Assembly (NCBI GenBank): GCA_037389465.1 | Contig: JAZARR010000074.1 | Coordinates: forward strand, 4,650,501-4,714,500 | DNA length: 64,000 nucleotides | DNA from: Baylisascaris procyonis | Taxonomy: Eukaryota > Nematoda > Chromadorea > Rhabditida > Ascarididae | Direction: 5' to 3' | Part shown: positions 22,333 through 35,679 of the stretch, piece by piece | Layout of the letters: every line of letters starts with the position of its first letter | How positions within the stretch are numbered: position 1 is the first letter of the stretch | Made by a program: the position numbers and the translations under genes | Notes under the pieces: generated by a model | Told to the model about the DNA's origin: nothing | Databases searched by the model: none | Seen by the model: the letters and a program-made list of their open reading frames with translations, nothing else

Positions 22333-25300
22333 TCAAGTGAATTTCTCGTGTCGTAACAAGAAGAGATCCTTGAATGGTGTATAGGAATCGGTGGGTAATC
22401 GTTGAATGCCGAACAACATCTTCACACGTGGATGCCGTAACATAAGACTCTGTATAATGCCCGATGCCGATACGATCAACCAATAGAGTGGAATACACTA
22501 CAAAACAAATTCAACACTTATTATATTGCCTTCTATAAATAAATATAGGTAATTCGTTTATATAGTCACTTCCGGTTTTCATTTCATCGCATCGAAACAA
22601 GTAATAAAATTAACTCATCAATTAAATTAAATCAATAGGGGTTATAAAAAAGCGATCACAAAGTGGGTGACTATATAAACACAAAATTATAATAAAGGGA
22701 AAATAGTACAAATGACAAGAAGAATTCCTGTAGTAATAAAAAAAAAGGGAAAAATTCGTTAATTATTAGCAACTGCACCGTTAATTTTAGAAACGAAGTA
22801 ATTGGTTTTTGTGAGAATCACTGTGTATAATAGCCTCATAAATAATAATAAGTATAAGCGGAAGCGCATTGATGATAACGTTATATAGGAAAAGGGACAA
22901 CATAAATAATGTTAAAGTAAAGAAGAGTATGAATTCCGCATTAAGCTTAGTAATGAATCCTTAAGCGAACCTTTCATCAATAACCAACATCTTTGATCTC
23001 TCCCCTTTCCCTTCATCTATGCGTCCAGATTACTATTAAATCCACTCCACGCGGATTCTGCCGCCTTTTTTTCTATCTTAATTCAGAAACAATTATAATA
23101 TAGCCATCGTTGAATTGGCACTCAGAACATCTACTATCTAGGCGAAGTTTAAAACAGTAAAGGGACCCCCCCATCCCTTTCCGGTTCCCTCTATGCTCTT
23201 GATAAACGGAGAGCTTCATTATTTTAATTTCTTTTATTTTATCATCTTCTTGCCTTATTTGTCATTTGATTATGACCATGGATTAAGACTAATATACCAT
23301 GGACTAATATATATTGTCGGCAAAAGGCTTTCTTAATCCATGGTCATAATCAAATGACAAATAAGGCAAGCAATTCCGTCCGAAGACACAGTTTGCCGCA
23401 GAGATGGCACTATCCGTGCCGTATCCCCTATGCCTTACTATTGCTAATTTTTAATAAAAACTTTCACTTCTTGTATGGTTGTCAGATTATATCGGATAAC
23501 CTCGAAAAAGAAGGGATTTACGACTCCTTCAGGGATAAATTATAGCTAGAGAGCCAAAATAAGGACCTCATAAAAAATTCCTTCTTCAATTTTTAATGGG
23601 ATGTTTGTTTATTTGACTAAAATTAAGCCGCAGAAACAATCGAAAAAGTACAAATGTTCTCTCCGCGAATTGCATTTTAAAGATATAAATAAAAATATTT
23701 CCATTCAAATAAATTATTTGCAAATTATTTAAAATAAATAAATAAAATTTAAAATTAAATAAAACTCACCGCCGGCATATCGATCATAATATTAACAGCA
23801 AAGAGTGTGAAAAATGCAAGTAAAACATCATAAGAACGTGTGCGAAATGTATTCATCTCTATCGGATAGATGCGTCTTTGTGACTGAAATAAAAGTGATG
23901 ACATCATCTGAGGTAATTAATGATGAATTTCATGAATGCAACACATTATGCAATGCATACTGCAATTTCCTATGTGAAAGTTTTTATTTTTTCTATCTTT
24001 GTTCTGTGTGAAAAAATTTGCTGATCAAGTATTTTTACTTTCGAAAAAAAAATAAAATAAAAATAAAAAATCAGAAAACAATTTCAAATAAAAAACAATA
24101 AATGTGTTAATAAAGAAATTGATAGAAATATTCAAGCATCTGTAAAATGCTTTTCACTCAAATCCAAAAAAAAGTAACAATGGAATTAAATAAAAACAAA
24201 ATTACTTCATTCTTAATTTTTTTTTTTGTTGCCGTTTACTAAGAAGAAACTACTATCATAAAACATAGCCCGTTACCTGTATAACGCGCATAATGTGCAA
24301 CGAATATCTTACCTGTCTCTTTTGCACAATCATAGAAAATAACCTGTACAGATTATATTACCCAATAATTTTTTTTTTAAAAAGCTATTTTCCCTCTTCA
24401 TAATGATTATCAATTTCGCTTATTTATGGTACCATATTGGAATTTATTGCATTCATGTAATTATACTTATGTTTTCAATTCTATAATACCGAAGAAAATT
24501 CATTATTGAAAGATATAAGTGATCATCAATTGAATTGCAGCATCAATCCCTCCCAAAAAAAAATGTTGAAACTGGGCATCTGACCTTTGACCTCAAGAAA
24601 AGACTACGCTCTTGCATAAACATCTCTGAATGATGAGATTTGCCCAAGCATCCGGTAAATTTTTGCCATTTCTAGCTCTTCAAGCTATTGGACTTTAAAA
24701 GTTCTGCCAACACGATTTGGAAAATTGTTTTAGCGACAGAACCTTCCAAATTGCAATTAGCTCGAACTATGGCTCGAACTGTAACTCGAACTTTCCAAAT
24801 ACATTCGGTATTTCGTAGAAGTGACGGATAATAGTTGCGAAAATTTTGTCATGAAATTTTTGAATATTCTGAGAGTGTTATGAATATTATGATACTATTA
24901 TAAACTCTGGAAAGTGCTATAAATAAGTGATACCCTGATAGTATTTCTAGTACTGCGACTGGTGCTATATCCAAGGAAGAAATGGCCGCCAAAAGGAACG
25001 GCTTATAACTCTAAGGTGGAAGTCGCTGAAGCAGAAATGAATCGGCACACTCATGAGGAACCTTACAGCCCACAGCTTAAAACCTCATTCGTACCCACAA
25101 TCAAGTGTTTCCCAATCCATATTTCATTCCTGAATCAATGGCTTACTTACCCATAATTCCCTACCCACTGGCAACCACTTCCTGTAATTTTTGCCAGCAA
25201 CTCAAATTCAACTCTACAGTCCAGTGTTAAGTAACGCGTACAACCCCGCAAGCCAGTATTCATCGACGTACACTGATATCTGAGAGCAACCTTTTACTAC

Positions 25301-28300
25301 GTCATAGTCACACAACTCATTCATCAGGTCTCTATCCCCACAACACATCGTACCGCCTAGCGCCTTAGGCTTCAATCCACTACTCACTAACGATCGCACT
25401 TCATAGCTCTAAAAATCCCCCTTGCACGCGTTATAGACCCACAATATACCGCTTATACCCATCAATACCATTTTCGAAGTACGAAAAAAAAATTTGCCAA
25501 TCATCAGACCACCCACGAGCTTTATAAGCAATTCCTTCCAGCTCAAAAACTTTCAAGGTGGCAAAACTTACAAATTTTTTGCTTGTAGAGCATTGAAAAT
25601 TCTACCGACTAGATCGGAATTGCGAAAAACTAGTTTTGAGAGCTTGGTCGGCCGAACAGGTGGAACCGTCAGAAGGTGGGTGAGAAAGATGGGCGAAAAA
25701 GTCGCAAATTTTACCCATAGATTGAAAAAGCCGAAAACACCAACAGCGATCGGCAATATGAAATACGGATCCGGTTGCAATAAATTCGGGAACCAAAGAA
25801 CACCTACTATATTTGGATGAAAATCCGCTGAAAATTAAGCAGGCATATGAAAAAGTTTTTTAATAATAAACATACTTCTGCCGTCTGATTATAGTCAAAT
25901 TGAGCATTAAAATGTTATGCAAATACGATAGAGTTGGAATTATTTGATCACAATCTAATAGATTACCTAATATAAACTAATAATAAATATAAATCAAATT
26001 AAACGAAATTTCACTCAATAATGTTAAATAAAATACTGCAATATTGTTGCGTTTATTTTAGATCCAATTTGTTTTGAAAATATTCACATTTTTCACTATT
26101 ATCATAAAATATACGCAAAGATTAAGGAAAAAAAAAATTAATTCAGCTAAATAAATCTGAATTCCATTCTTTACTTTTTCAGAATTTTTGGCATTTAATA
26201 AATGCATTTCTTCTGTATTTATTATGCAAAAACCTTTAACATTATAAATGTGAATTATCTGTTTAAAAAAATTTTTAAAAATTTTCAAAATGGATAGCAT
26301 TAAAATCGAAAAGAATTCTCTACGTTATGTATTATTTCTCCACTGAAACGAAACGTTCAATTCAAATTTCTCTCAAATATAGCGGACATTTCGACTATTT
26401 CAATAATGTCGTAGAATAGAAGAATGGCAAATAATCACCAAAATACATATATAAAATTAAATATTCGTTACAATATTTATAACTTTTCATTCATTAATAT
26501 TACTATAAAATATTCAATGAATTATTTTCTTAAATATAAAGATTTAAATATTTATATAGTAATGATGGGAAGAGTAATGAATGAAAATAACATACAAGTA
26601 ATTATATTGCGTATTGCAAATGAAGAGAATATCCATACGGGTATAGTGCACATTTTAAGATTCTGAATACGAGATGCTTGTAGGCGATGTTCCCTTAAAT
26701 ATTTCGCTGTATGCTCCTCTACCTGAAATTATTGCTAATATATTAAAAAAAAAAAGAAAAAAAACATACTAAATTATGCCCTCTGATTGTATTTATTTTC
26801 GTGAATATAAACTAAGATTACATTTTCATTAATGAAAGGGAAATGAGTGTATATGAATGATGTATTCGCCGATATAGATTTGCAAATAATTAATAGTTTT
26901 TTTTTCGGTTTAGAATATAACTCTTATAAAATACTCGCATTTCAAATGATTTCCTGTCGTTTAAATGAGATTCAGAGAATATTATATAATCTGAACATTA
27001 TGAAGCATGAAATCTTCTAGAAAATAAAATTTTTTGAATATATTCACAAAAAAAATGTTCTTTGATGTTGAGGAACAATGATTGCGGTCATTATTATAAA
27101 TTTTAGAAATATTAGTGAGTACTTCTGGTTGTATCGTCGATGGAAGACGATGAAGTGGGGAATCGATGGGAAGATCCAGCAAAGAGGAATGGAAAGGAGC
27201 AACGAGAGAAGATCGAATATTCCATTCGAATTTTCAATTTTTTTTAAACCGATTTTACGCTTAAATATGAATGGGAAAATATATGAACAATATGGATACC
27301 TTCGTAATTGTTTCAAATTTGAGAATAAAAGAAAAGCATACCATTTCATTACTCTTACGTAGAATTTTCTCGTCTACTGTGTCTAATTGAAGTCTCTTCC
27401 CATCTTTACTTGGCACAATACCAATTTTATAATGGGCACTTAAACGCTGAAAAAAAAAAAGACTTTGAAACAAAAATGTCGAATAAATAATGTTTATTAA
27501 AAGATTAAATAAACCTCTCAATAATATTATAATCTAAGAAATCTCTGTAAAAGCCGCAACCTCAGTAAGTATCTTGAATAGATCTTCAACAGGACTAAAT
27601 AGATCAATGCTTGAAGTACTTTCGTCCACTCGGATCAGAGATCGTCAGCAATATATCAGCTGAATGGAATGACTAAAAACCCTTAAAATAAGGTGTTTTA
27701 TGTATTTATTTATTATTTTAGTATTTTAAGCGCATTTAAGAGCATAAATAGAAAAAACAAAAAAGCAAAAAATATTTAAAAGCCCTCTTTTTTTTGGGAA
27801 AAAAGTCGCATCGGATAAAATTATAAAAAACGTTTAAAAAAGTTTTCCATTTTTTTTTCTGCTTTCCTTGGAACATTATTTCTGTTTCTTTCATTTTTTT
27901 CGAATTTATCAATGCTATTTCAGTTGCTCAATTTCAGTTGATAGAGTGAAAATTTGCATGGATTCTTTCAATTAAAAAAAATAAAATAAAAAAAGCATTC
28001 CGAAGCATTTTCTTTTTTAAATGAAATTTCCCAAAGAAATCTAATAATTCCCAATAACCGCAACAGCAACATCTTCAAGTCTACCTTTAAAATCTCTTGA
28101 TTAAAGAAATTTGCGGCATGAAGTCTTCTTGCGAACAGTTTCTCAGCAAGAATATGCGTCGGCGATGTTAATATTCGAAGTGCAATTCCCGATACTACTA
28201 TCGTACTTGCCCATGGTAAACCCAAGCTATGAATACCTGAAATTATATATATATATATATATATATATGGGAAGGAATATGGAACGACGATTACTAGCGT

Positions 28301-29205
28301 ACATATTCAAACTTTGACATATTTGAGTTGGAAGATAATCCTATCTGATCTCATCTTCTGATAATTTTCTTTAAAACTTAACTCTGAAAAAATTTATTTC
28401 AACAAATCCACTCATTACCTATTTATATTGAATCATTAGCGATCAATTCACATATGATGATCATGAAGGCTAATCGATTTATTTCTGTTTTTATTTATTT
28501 ATTTTTTTCAATAGAGATTTGCATAATGTGGTGCCATAAAACAATGACGTCATGATAAAGAAAGTCAGTTAAAAATTATACTCTTTTTGATTATAGGCAA
28601 TGAAATTCGGGTCACTCAATACAATACAAATAAAGTGAAGAAAATTTTATGCTCTGCTTCCTGCTCTATTGTTACATTCGATACAGTAGTATTAGATGAT
28701 GATCGACGGGGAATTTAGCGATTCTTGATGGAACTTCCTCCCATTCTTTTCATTTTTATAAATCTTTGAGTTGTCATTTCCCTTGGATTTAGCCTAATGC
28801 GTATAGTTTCTTCTTAGAATTGTCGTCCAATCCATGTGAACGGAACTTCATAAATAATGGTGATTACATCAATTTCAAGGTGGAGTACTGTACAGATAAC
28901 TTTCAAACACATTTTATTACTAATATTTTTTTGTTGATTCTTTTAATTTATATTGTTTTCTCAATTGTCGATTCTAATAAACTATTAGTTTAAATAATAA
29001 AGATACGTTTCCCTATTCGAGAAGAAATAACAAAAAAAAATTTTTTCTGACCTTCAATAGCGAATTGTACACCAGTAGTGAGATTACAATATTGTGCATA
29101 GTCGAAAACGGCAGCAACTGCCGGTGGTAATTGAGTGATCGACCTTACCGATTTTGTACAACATAATGGCATCGAACGTCCCAACATAAGTCGTAATGAA
29201 AGCAT
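22333..29205 (-). CDS. COX18: COX18-type mitochondrial inner-membrane insertase (OXA1/YidC family)
   Basis: Seven exons (minus): 29205-29052, 28236-28085, 27446-27359, 26718-26596, 25827-25715, 23883-23770, 22497-22333; 302 residues (human COX18 333). Members insert the COX2 C-terminal domain across the inner membrane during cytochrome oxidase assembly. The basic, Ser-rich N-terminus (LSLRLMLGRSMPLCCTKSVR) suits a mitochondrial presequence. Five hydrophobic segments match the fold: about 57-77 (begins GLPWAS), 153-172 (TIPVWIFSSFAIRN), 195-210 (FILPIAVGVFGF), 230-248 and 249-268 (IPLYWL). LWFPNLLQPDP precedes the third. The tail PTDSYTPFKDLF corresponds to the COX18-specific C-terminus and separates it from OXA1L. 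All phases close only if exon 4 begins at an internal AG at 26718 rather than the better TTTCAG four bases earlier; that junction is the weak point. The ATG follows a likely trans-splice acceptor. Confidence 0.87.
23249..23370. repeat. Perfect 40-bp inverted repeat inside a COX18 intron
   Basis: The arms 23249-23288 and 23331-23370 are exact reverse complements over all 40 bases, with a 42-base spacer. Each arm starts or ends with CTTGCCTTATTTG and carries TGATTATGACCATGGATTAA. Complementarity stops sharply at both ends. It lies in the last COX18 intron (22498-23769). It may be a young foldback transposon or a source of hairpin RNA. Confidence 0.85.
24581..24593 (-). promoter_or_regulatory. 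Perfect DR1 nuclear-receptor element in a COX18 intron
   Basis: The minus strand reads AGGTCAAAGGTCA, two AGGTCA half-sites spaced by one base. This DR1 is the consensus for HNF4- and RXR-type receptors. It lies in intron 5 of COX18 (23884-25714). Function is inferred from the consensus. Confidence 0.4.
28246..28268. repeat. AT dinucleotide repeat
   Basis: About eleven AT units immediately upstream (in transcript sense) of COX18 exon 2, reading into its acceptor region. Confidence 0.8.
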
Positions 29206-29214
29206 TGCGAGATT

Positions 29215-29216
29215 CT
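29215..29216 (-). other. Probable trans-splice acceptor of COX18
   Basis: ATTATTTCAG on the minus strand ends 9 bases before the COX18 ATG, with no coding exon upstream in frame. The arrangement fits spliced-leader addition. Confidence 0.5.
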
Positions 29217-31768
29217 GAAATAATATTCCTCGGGTATTTCAAAGTATGCTGTGTACCCACAGGGTAAAACCATAACAGTTCATCCCCTTATAACCTCCCC
29301 ATTCTCTCCCCCCCCCCAAATTAATTCCCTGCTTATAATGGAAATCACCGTTTGTATTTGGTACGCATCATAAACTATCACAATGAAATGACGGTCATCA
29401 AAATCAGCATATTGCAACGAGATACGACCACATATTATCCCACATGTAAATATCTCAACAACGTTTTGCTTGATTTGTGCGGTAATGGCAAATCGTTGAT
29501 GAATAATTATATGAAACAAATCGCTCAATGAGATTTTTGAATATTATATGCTGTAAGCCTTTGGATGCGATTAATCTCCCTTTTTCGTTTCCTCCAAGAA
29601 ATATACGAAAGCAGTTTCCGGATCGTGCAAAATATTTCTTCGAGAAATAACGCCAAAAAAAAAAGTCAACAGACATTTTTACTTAATCATAGAACAGTGG
29701 AAGGTGATCCCATCGTGAAATTATGTTTTTTTTTTATATATGGACAGGGGAGGACATTGATTTAAAAAAAAAAAGTCGAACCGCCACTTCGAAAAGGGAT
29801 CTGATGAAAAAAAGTCGGGAAAAAGTTTGAATCTACGCTCATAGCCAACCAACCTATCCTGATCGATCAATGCAGCAATCGCAATACATCGTTTATTGAT
29901 TGATTAAGAATTTCATGCGAAAAGAATATATAGCAATGAGTATTGCGATTTGACAGAAACTTTCTAGAAGTGGGTAGCAACATTAACACCGGAAATAAGT
30001 TTATTTATATCGGCAAATGAAAGTATAAAATGGAATTAAACAACGCATAATGAGGGTAGAGAGGTGAAGTAGATTCATAGATGAAGCTCGAAGAGAAGCC
30101 TTCTTTCCATTCTAATAGCAATTAAATTCATGCATCATAATAATAAAAGATTTCGATGATTATTTTCAAAACTAATGCAACATAATTTTTTGTTGTCCAT
30201 TCATCGTTTTCAAGCACCTTCGCAATATTATGTCTCAATTCAATATACCTCAAAATAAACTCTCATCACCTAAGATTCCATACTTTTAAGATAACAATGT
30301 TGTAATAGCTTATGCTTCAATTTATTTTTTCCTTCAGCATTAAATTCTTGTGCAAAAATATTGAACGGAAGTTGGTAATTCCTTCAGGAAATTAGCTGAT
30401 AACATTTCAGAAAAAAAGAAACGGCTTAAGGAATAAGTACAATAAAACTGAAGAGGAAAATTATAAATTAGCTACTAGCAAAAAATAAAAAATAAAATAA
30501 AATAAAATAAAATAAATAAAATGCTAAAGTAAACAGTAAGAAAATTTACATATTTTAGAAATATTTTAAAGACTATTTCTATGTTAAAACTTTAAAATCA
30601 CCGGAAAAAGACCGAGAATTTTCTGCAGTACAATAAAAACTTGTGAACTATGCGTAAAATGGTGTTCAATAATTGAGTCACACAAAACGGGACCTTAGTA
30701 AGCACAAACACAAGGAATATCACCGTTCCAAAAACTATGAGCTAACAAAATCAGACCAATAATGATTCGTTCGATTCGATCCCCCTTCCCACATCCTCTG
30801 GCAGATTGAAGTGCTGCAAAATTCTGGAATAGGCAACTAGAGGTTTTTTTACGATATATTTACGACTTTGGGAAATGCAGCAAGAATGTAAAGCGTTGAA
30901 AGTTTTGCATTTCCAGTTTAAAAAAAAAACGAAGAAAAATTTCCGCATTTTCAAATTTATTTTCATCGAAATAGATTTTTTTTTTCAAAATATTTTCCAC
31001 GAAGAAAATTATTTTAATGATTTATTCAACTAAAAAAAAGAAAAAAAACAAATCACAAATAATAAACATTAGAGAGTATAGAAAAATTATAAACGATTGC
31101 ACTATTTGTAAGATAGAATCATTCAATAGAGATAATTAACAAGAATTTTACATAAAAATTCAAAATATAATTTAAATCAATTAAAAATATTAGCATCTCT
31201 CTCAAGAAATTCAATAGAGTTTAATAAATATAATAAATGAACAATAAACGAAGCAACAACATTAACATCATAAACGATACGATTCATCAATCCAAAGAAA
31301 TCGTCACATTTCCCATCCTCACCTCACATATTTTTTCCGAGTTTCCTATTTAATTTAACGAAAACAACAATAAATTCTTTCATTATTAAAAATTAGCCCA
31401 CAATATTCAACGTTTTTTTTTCCACCATTCAAGTTAACTTATCGAGTTAGATGATGATCAATAAGGAGTGATATTTATCTTCGTCTTCTTATCACATCAG
31501 AAAAGAAACTAAAATCCCAGAATACGTCCATTATGGACACCATTATATATTCCTATTTCACATAACGCAATTAATACGAGAATGCAGAATGCCTATTTTT
31601 CTATCGTCGATTATTATTCCTCCTTTCTATTCCCAACAAGAAGCTCTGTATTTGCATATTATCTCAAAGCCAAAGGAATTTTCAATTCCCCACCTGCACA
31701 CATAAAATGAACACTTATATAGCGTGTTGACAATTGAAGACGAACGATTTGATGACTGCAAATGATGA
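29217..31768. other. Intergenic region between COX18 and the FAM241B-like gene
   Basis: AT-rich sequence with short frames only, including AAAAT-type repeats at 30485-30522. A C-run lies near 29311. No exon was found. COX18 lies downstream of the FAM241B-like gene on the same strand, but 2.6 kb is too far to call an operon. Confidence 0.55.
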
Positions 31769-33885
31769 TCATCGACCAAGTTTACGACCCTTGCCAGAAA
31801 ACGGACCAGATGAACCACTTGCAGGCTGATCAGCGTTATCGGCTCTCCTCGAGGAATCTTGCGACCGTTCAGGCACCATTCTGGTAGTATCCGTCGATCC
31901 TGTAACAATGACATAACTTTTCACTTTCTTACACCCGGCTGGAAATTCTAATTAGATGCAAATATTTTTAAAGAGATATATGCCAGTGCTACCCGAAGGT
32001 TCCTTCCTGGTTGCTCTTTCAAATAAATGGGAACATTAAAGACAACCGGAAGTGTGAAAGCATTTAAAACAACATGAGCATCTAAAAGAAGATAGCTTGA
32101 GGCGATGAGTTTTTCACAAAAAAAAAATGGAAAAAGAAGAGCCCTTCTAAACATCAGATCTCTAATAAATATGCAGGGGAAATAAAGTTTAGAAGTGGAA
32201 ATATCGATAAATTAACAATTTTGTAAAATGAAATAAACTAATAAGTAAAGAGGATTCATTTAAGAAAATAAAATAAAATATTGAGATAAAAGAGTCTGAA
32301 TTTTAGGCTTATTAATATGCACAGCGTTGAGCTAACATTAAATAATCCCCACTTTAACATCATTTTTTTTCACTATTTGTTTAGATATATATTTTCCATT
32401 AGTACTCTTTAAATTACTCTTTAAAGAATTGAGTGAAATTCCGAACTCAACGAGAAAATCTCATCGAACGTTAGTTAATAGGATTTAAATAGCACACACC
32501 TGAAGGATTACTCAAATTTGAAACGATCAGTAATATCGGTATAAGTAGCAATGATTGCAAACCGAAAAGGATAAGTGCCGCCAATGTGAAAACAAAATGT
32601 ATTGGCTCGAATTTATAACCATATAACGAATAGGTTGGGATACCATATTCGGTTAGACGAGCGTTCACCAATGACCATGGATTCGAGTGCGTATGCTTAA
32701 ATCAAACCACCCCAGAGTAGTATAGATTAAAAGATTAAAGATAAAAGTATATCGTAGTGTAGATTAAAAGTATATCGTAGTGTAGATTAAAAGTATATCG
32801 TAGTGTAGATTAAAAGTATATCGTAGTGTAGATTAAAAGTATATCGTAGTGTAGAATAAAAGCGACAGCTATAACAACACAAATAAATTACAGAAAAGTA
32901 TTGCTAGATTGTAAACCTATTTAAAAAGTAAATTGAGGTTTGAACGAAGAATAGTAATGCAGCTAGTCATTGCTGTGCCGGAATCACTCTACAGTTAAAA
33001 AGAAACGACGGATTCGACTATCGTATAGTAGTAGTAACTTCGGTTTCCGTGTTAAAGGTGGTTGAGATAATTAAAATTTGAGATAACAAATCGTGAGACA
33101 TGAAAAAATGAAGTATGCTTTCACGAGTAATCAATTTAGTTGATAAGAAATAGGTGAAAAAGCCATAAGTTTATGGATTTACTAATATAAAGGAGCGAAG
33201 AGAGAATAATAGCCGATATTAGAATAGCTCTTATATTTAAAAAAAAAAAAAATTCGTTAAGATCACCTCAATTTACACATAAAATTATAAATTTAATAGA
33301 ATGAAAGTGAAAAGAAAAAAATCAGTGAGACAAGAATACCAATGACGTATATGATAAATAAAGAAAATATGAGAATGAATAAGTGCAATGTATGTGAAAT
33401 AACGCTGAAAACAATCACAGAAACCATAAAATTCACTAAATTTTCATTAAAAATTGCAAACTATTGAATATTATTACAACGATTAAAAAAAAATCGGATC
33501 AGCATTCATATTTTTCAACTCGTATTTATATAGTAGAAGTAAGCTATTACTGAGGTACAGTTGAAAAAAAAAATTTTTTTTCAATAAATTTCAAAGTTTA
33601 TAAGAAATAAGCATATCTTATCGTTTCTCACATCAATGCAAATAGAAATAATAAATAATCTGTAATTTCCATATTTTTTTCCGCCTATTTCTCACCGGTA
33701 AGTTTCAATGGTAGGAAAAGCTTGCACTAAATAGCGTAAAAAAAAAGTCTTACACTGATATTCGCGACATCACCGTTATTCCTCGTTAAGGTGATATTAC
33801 TATCGGATTGTCTGGGTGGTCCTCTATGATCAACAGGAATATCGTCATCATTAACGATATCACCACCGCTTGTTATACGTACCAT
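31769..33885 (-). CDS. FAM241B: FAM241B-like small single-pass membrane protein
   Basis: Three exons on the minus strand, 33885-33754, 32695-32500 and 31899-31769, give 152 residues with phases closing at 0 and 1. The N-terminus MVRITSGGDIVNDDDIP matches the start of FAM241B (MVRI…G.IV.DDD). Exon 2 carries the conserved NPW…N.RL..YGIP segment and a hydrophobic stretch at about residues 74-104 (…EPIHFVFTLAAL…), aligning with the family's C-terminal membrane segment. Vertebrate FAM241B ends after that segment; here a 42-residue polar tail follows, rich in Ser, Asp and Arg and ending GKGRKLGR. Without the last splice the frame would stop after ten more codons, so a short isoform is possible. The family's role is poorly known, with links to lysosome homeostasis reported. 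The ATG is 11 bases after a likely trans-splice acceptor. Confidence 0.8.
32742..32862. repeat. Tandem repeat, 23-bp unit, five copies
   Basis: The unit TAAAAGTATATCGTAGTGTAG plus AT is repeated five times almost perfectly and ends with a degenerate partial copy. It lies in the first intron of the FAM241B-like gene, just upstream of exon 2's acceptor. Near identity of the copies indicates recent expansion. Confidence 0.9.
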
Positions 33886-35679
33886 ATCAATCGTTCCTTG
33901 AAATGTAAAATTTAACGATTTTTTCTTCTTTTTTTTTTTTTTCTGAAAGGAATCACATTCAGAGTCTGCAACAATTTTTGACACAATCCACGAGTAATGA
34001 AATACACATTAATAGCATTTTGTTAGCACACAATACACTACAGATGAACATATACAGATCAACTACAGATGAACAGTTTTTAATTAATGGTGCATTTATG
34101 GGTTTAAATAATATAAATTTCAAATTGCATTTGATAAGACTATGCGTTCAGTAATGTCGATACGATCAATGAAAATGATCATCATCGGCTGTCTAATGCT
34201 TCGTTGATCATCTGCTTTCAAAGCGATCCGTACGAATCGACAACAAACTCTTTTCCTTAATTCTAACGGTATTACGTCTATGTTTATTACTCGAAGTTAA
34301 TGAAAAATTCATCTAGAATCGTATTGGTTCGCATTTAAGTTGCAGAATGGAGTTGGCACCATCAACAATATTCATCAAGTGACATTTGCGCCGCCACGAC
34401 ATGATACTAGAAAGCAGCATTTGAGTGTTTTTGGATGCTGGCCGCCAGATCTGCTGTTAGAAAGCACATATTGTGCCCAATTTCGCTATTGCGATTCAAT
34501 GTAGTATGAGAGAGCAATGCAACACCCGACTGCATATTCAGTGAGCTCCAACTCATAACGTGAAGTCTGAGGTTACTCACGAATAGTTCGAGAGGTGTTC
34601 TGAAAATGAATTTTAAGCGGATGCCCTAAGGCATTCGATAGATTATTCGAGAGTCGTCTATTCGTTTTACGAGAATGTCACTTGTCAACAAGCGTAAGAA
34701 TCTAGAATAACTTATTGACATGTTGTCGCCGACAAATTTTTCCGAATTCATTCCTCGTCGAGATATTCCAATATTTCGTGCTACGATTATTCACATAATT
34801 TAATGAATATATGTGGAATGCGTTTATTTTATTTGTTATGTTGTTTCGGAGTTATTGCTAGACGGAGCACTTTTATGGTGGAGATGAGTTGATATGTAGA
34901 TGTTTTGCTTTGTTTTGCGATGTTGATTATAATCGGCATATTAGTTGTTCGAAAATAGACGATGCAATATAAGCGTTGGTTGTTGAAGTTCAGAATTCAC
35001 CGTTAGCATAAGGTCGGAGGAGCAGGAATTCCGAAACGGCTATCTGGATTTTCTGGATTTTCTAAAATCCATTCAGAGATCACCGATCGGTTACATTGAT
35101 TCGGGGTCGTAGCTATGAGCCGTTACCATCTTTTACCTCTCTCAATTATCATTCGTCGTGCCATTTAATGTTATCTAAAGACGGAGTTGTATCCAAATAT
35201 CTTTTTTTTTTTGCGTTATTAGAATATGTGATATGGCTTAGTCGTCTTGTGCTCAAACATACTTCGGTACGAGTTGACGATATATATAGCTTAGTAGGAA
35301 GCAATTACCTGCATTTTGTGCTTCTAATGTGCAGTTGGCAATTATATAACGTTTTATTTCAATCAAATCAGCATATTATTCATGTAATAACTCAGCTGCC
35401 TTTAAATACCCTTAACTTTCAGTATAAATGAAATACTGAGCCGTTAAGTAGGTTAGTGAGGATAGCGCAATAGATGCCGGCCAAATTTTGCTTTCCGGTT
35501 CCGATCGCGATAGGATACACATCAAGGACTGAATCAAAGTCGGACTCACAACCTTATATCGTTTTTTTTTTTTTTGTATGTATAGTCGTTTGGCATAATA
35601 AGCTAAAACACAAAGACATATTTTAAAATTTAATTTATTTTTTTTTTTTTTAGCAGTCAATAAAGAAGAGCATTTCAAT
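33886..35679. other. Divergent intergenic region, FAM241B-like and CCT-8 promoters
   Basis: About 1.8 kb separates the two oppositely oriented starts. Likely trans-splice acceptors lie at 33897-33898 (minus, AATTTACATTTCAAG-like context) and 35652-35653 (plus, after a long T-run). No heat-shock element in canonical spacing was found, though CCT genes are often stress-responsive. No exon seen. Confidence 0.5.

Noticed and set aside
29280..29528. 82-codon minus-strand frame upstream of COX18
   Set aside because: Lies upstream of the trans-splice acceptor, lacks splice borders and shows no conserved feature.
31948..32154. 68-codon minus-strand frame with hydrophobic character
   Set aside because: It falls within the second intron of the FAM241B-like gene and is not needed for phase.
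33906..33984. In-frame N-terminal extension of the FAM241B-like protein with a lysine run
   Set aside because: The extension is a translated poly-A/T tract upstream of the trans-splice acceptor; the family starts at MVRI.
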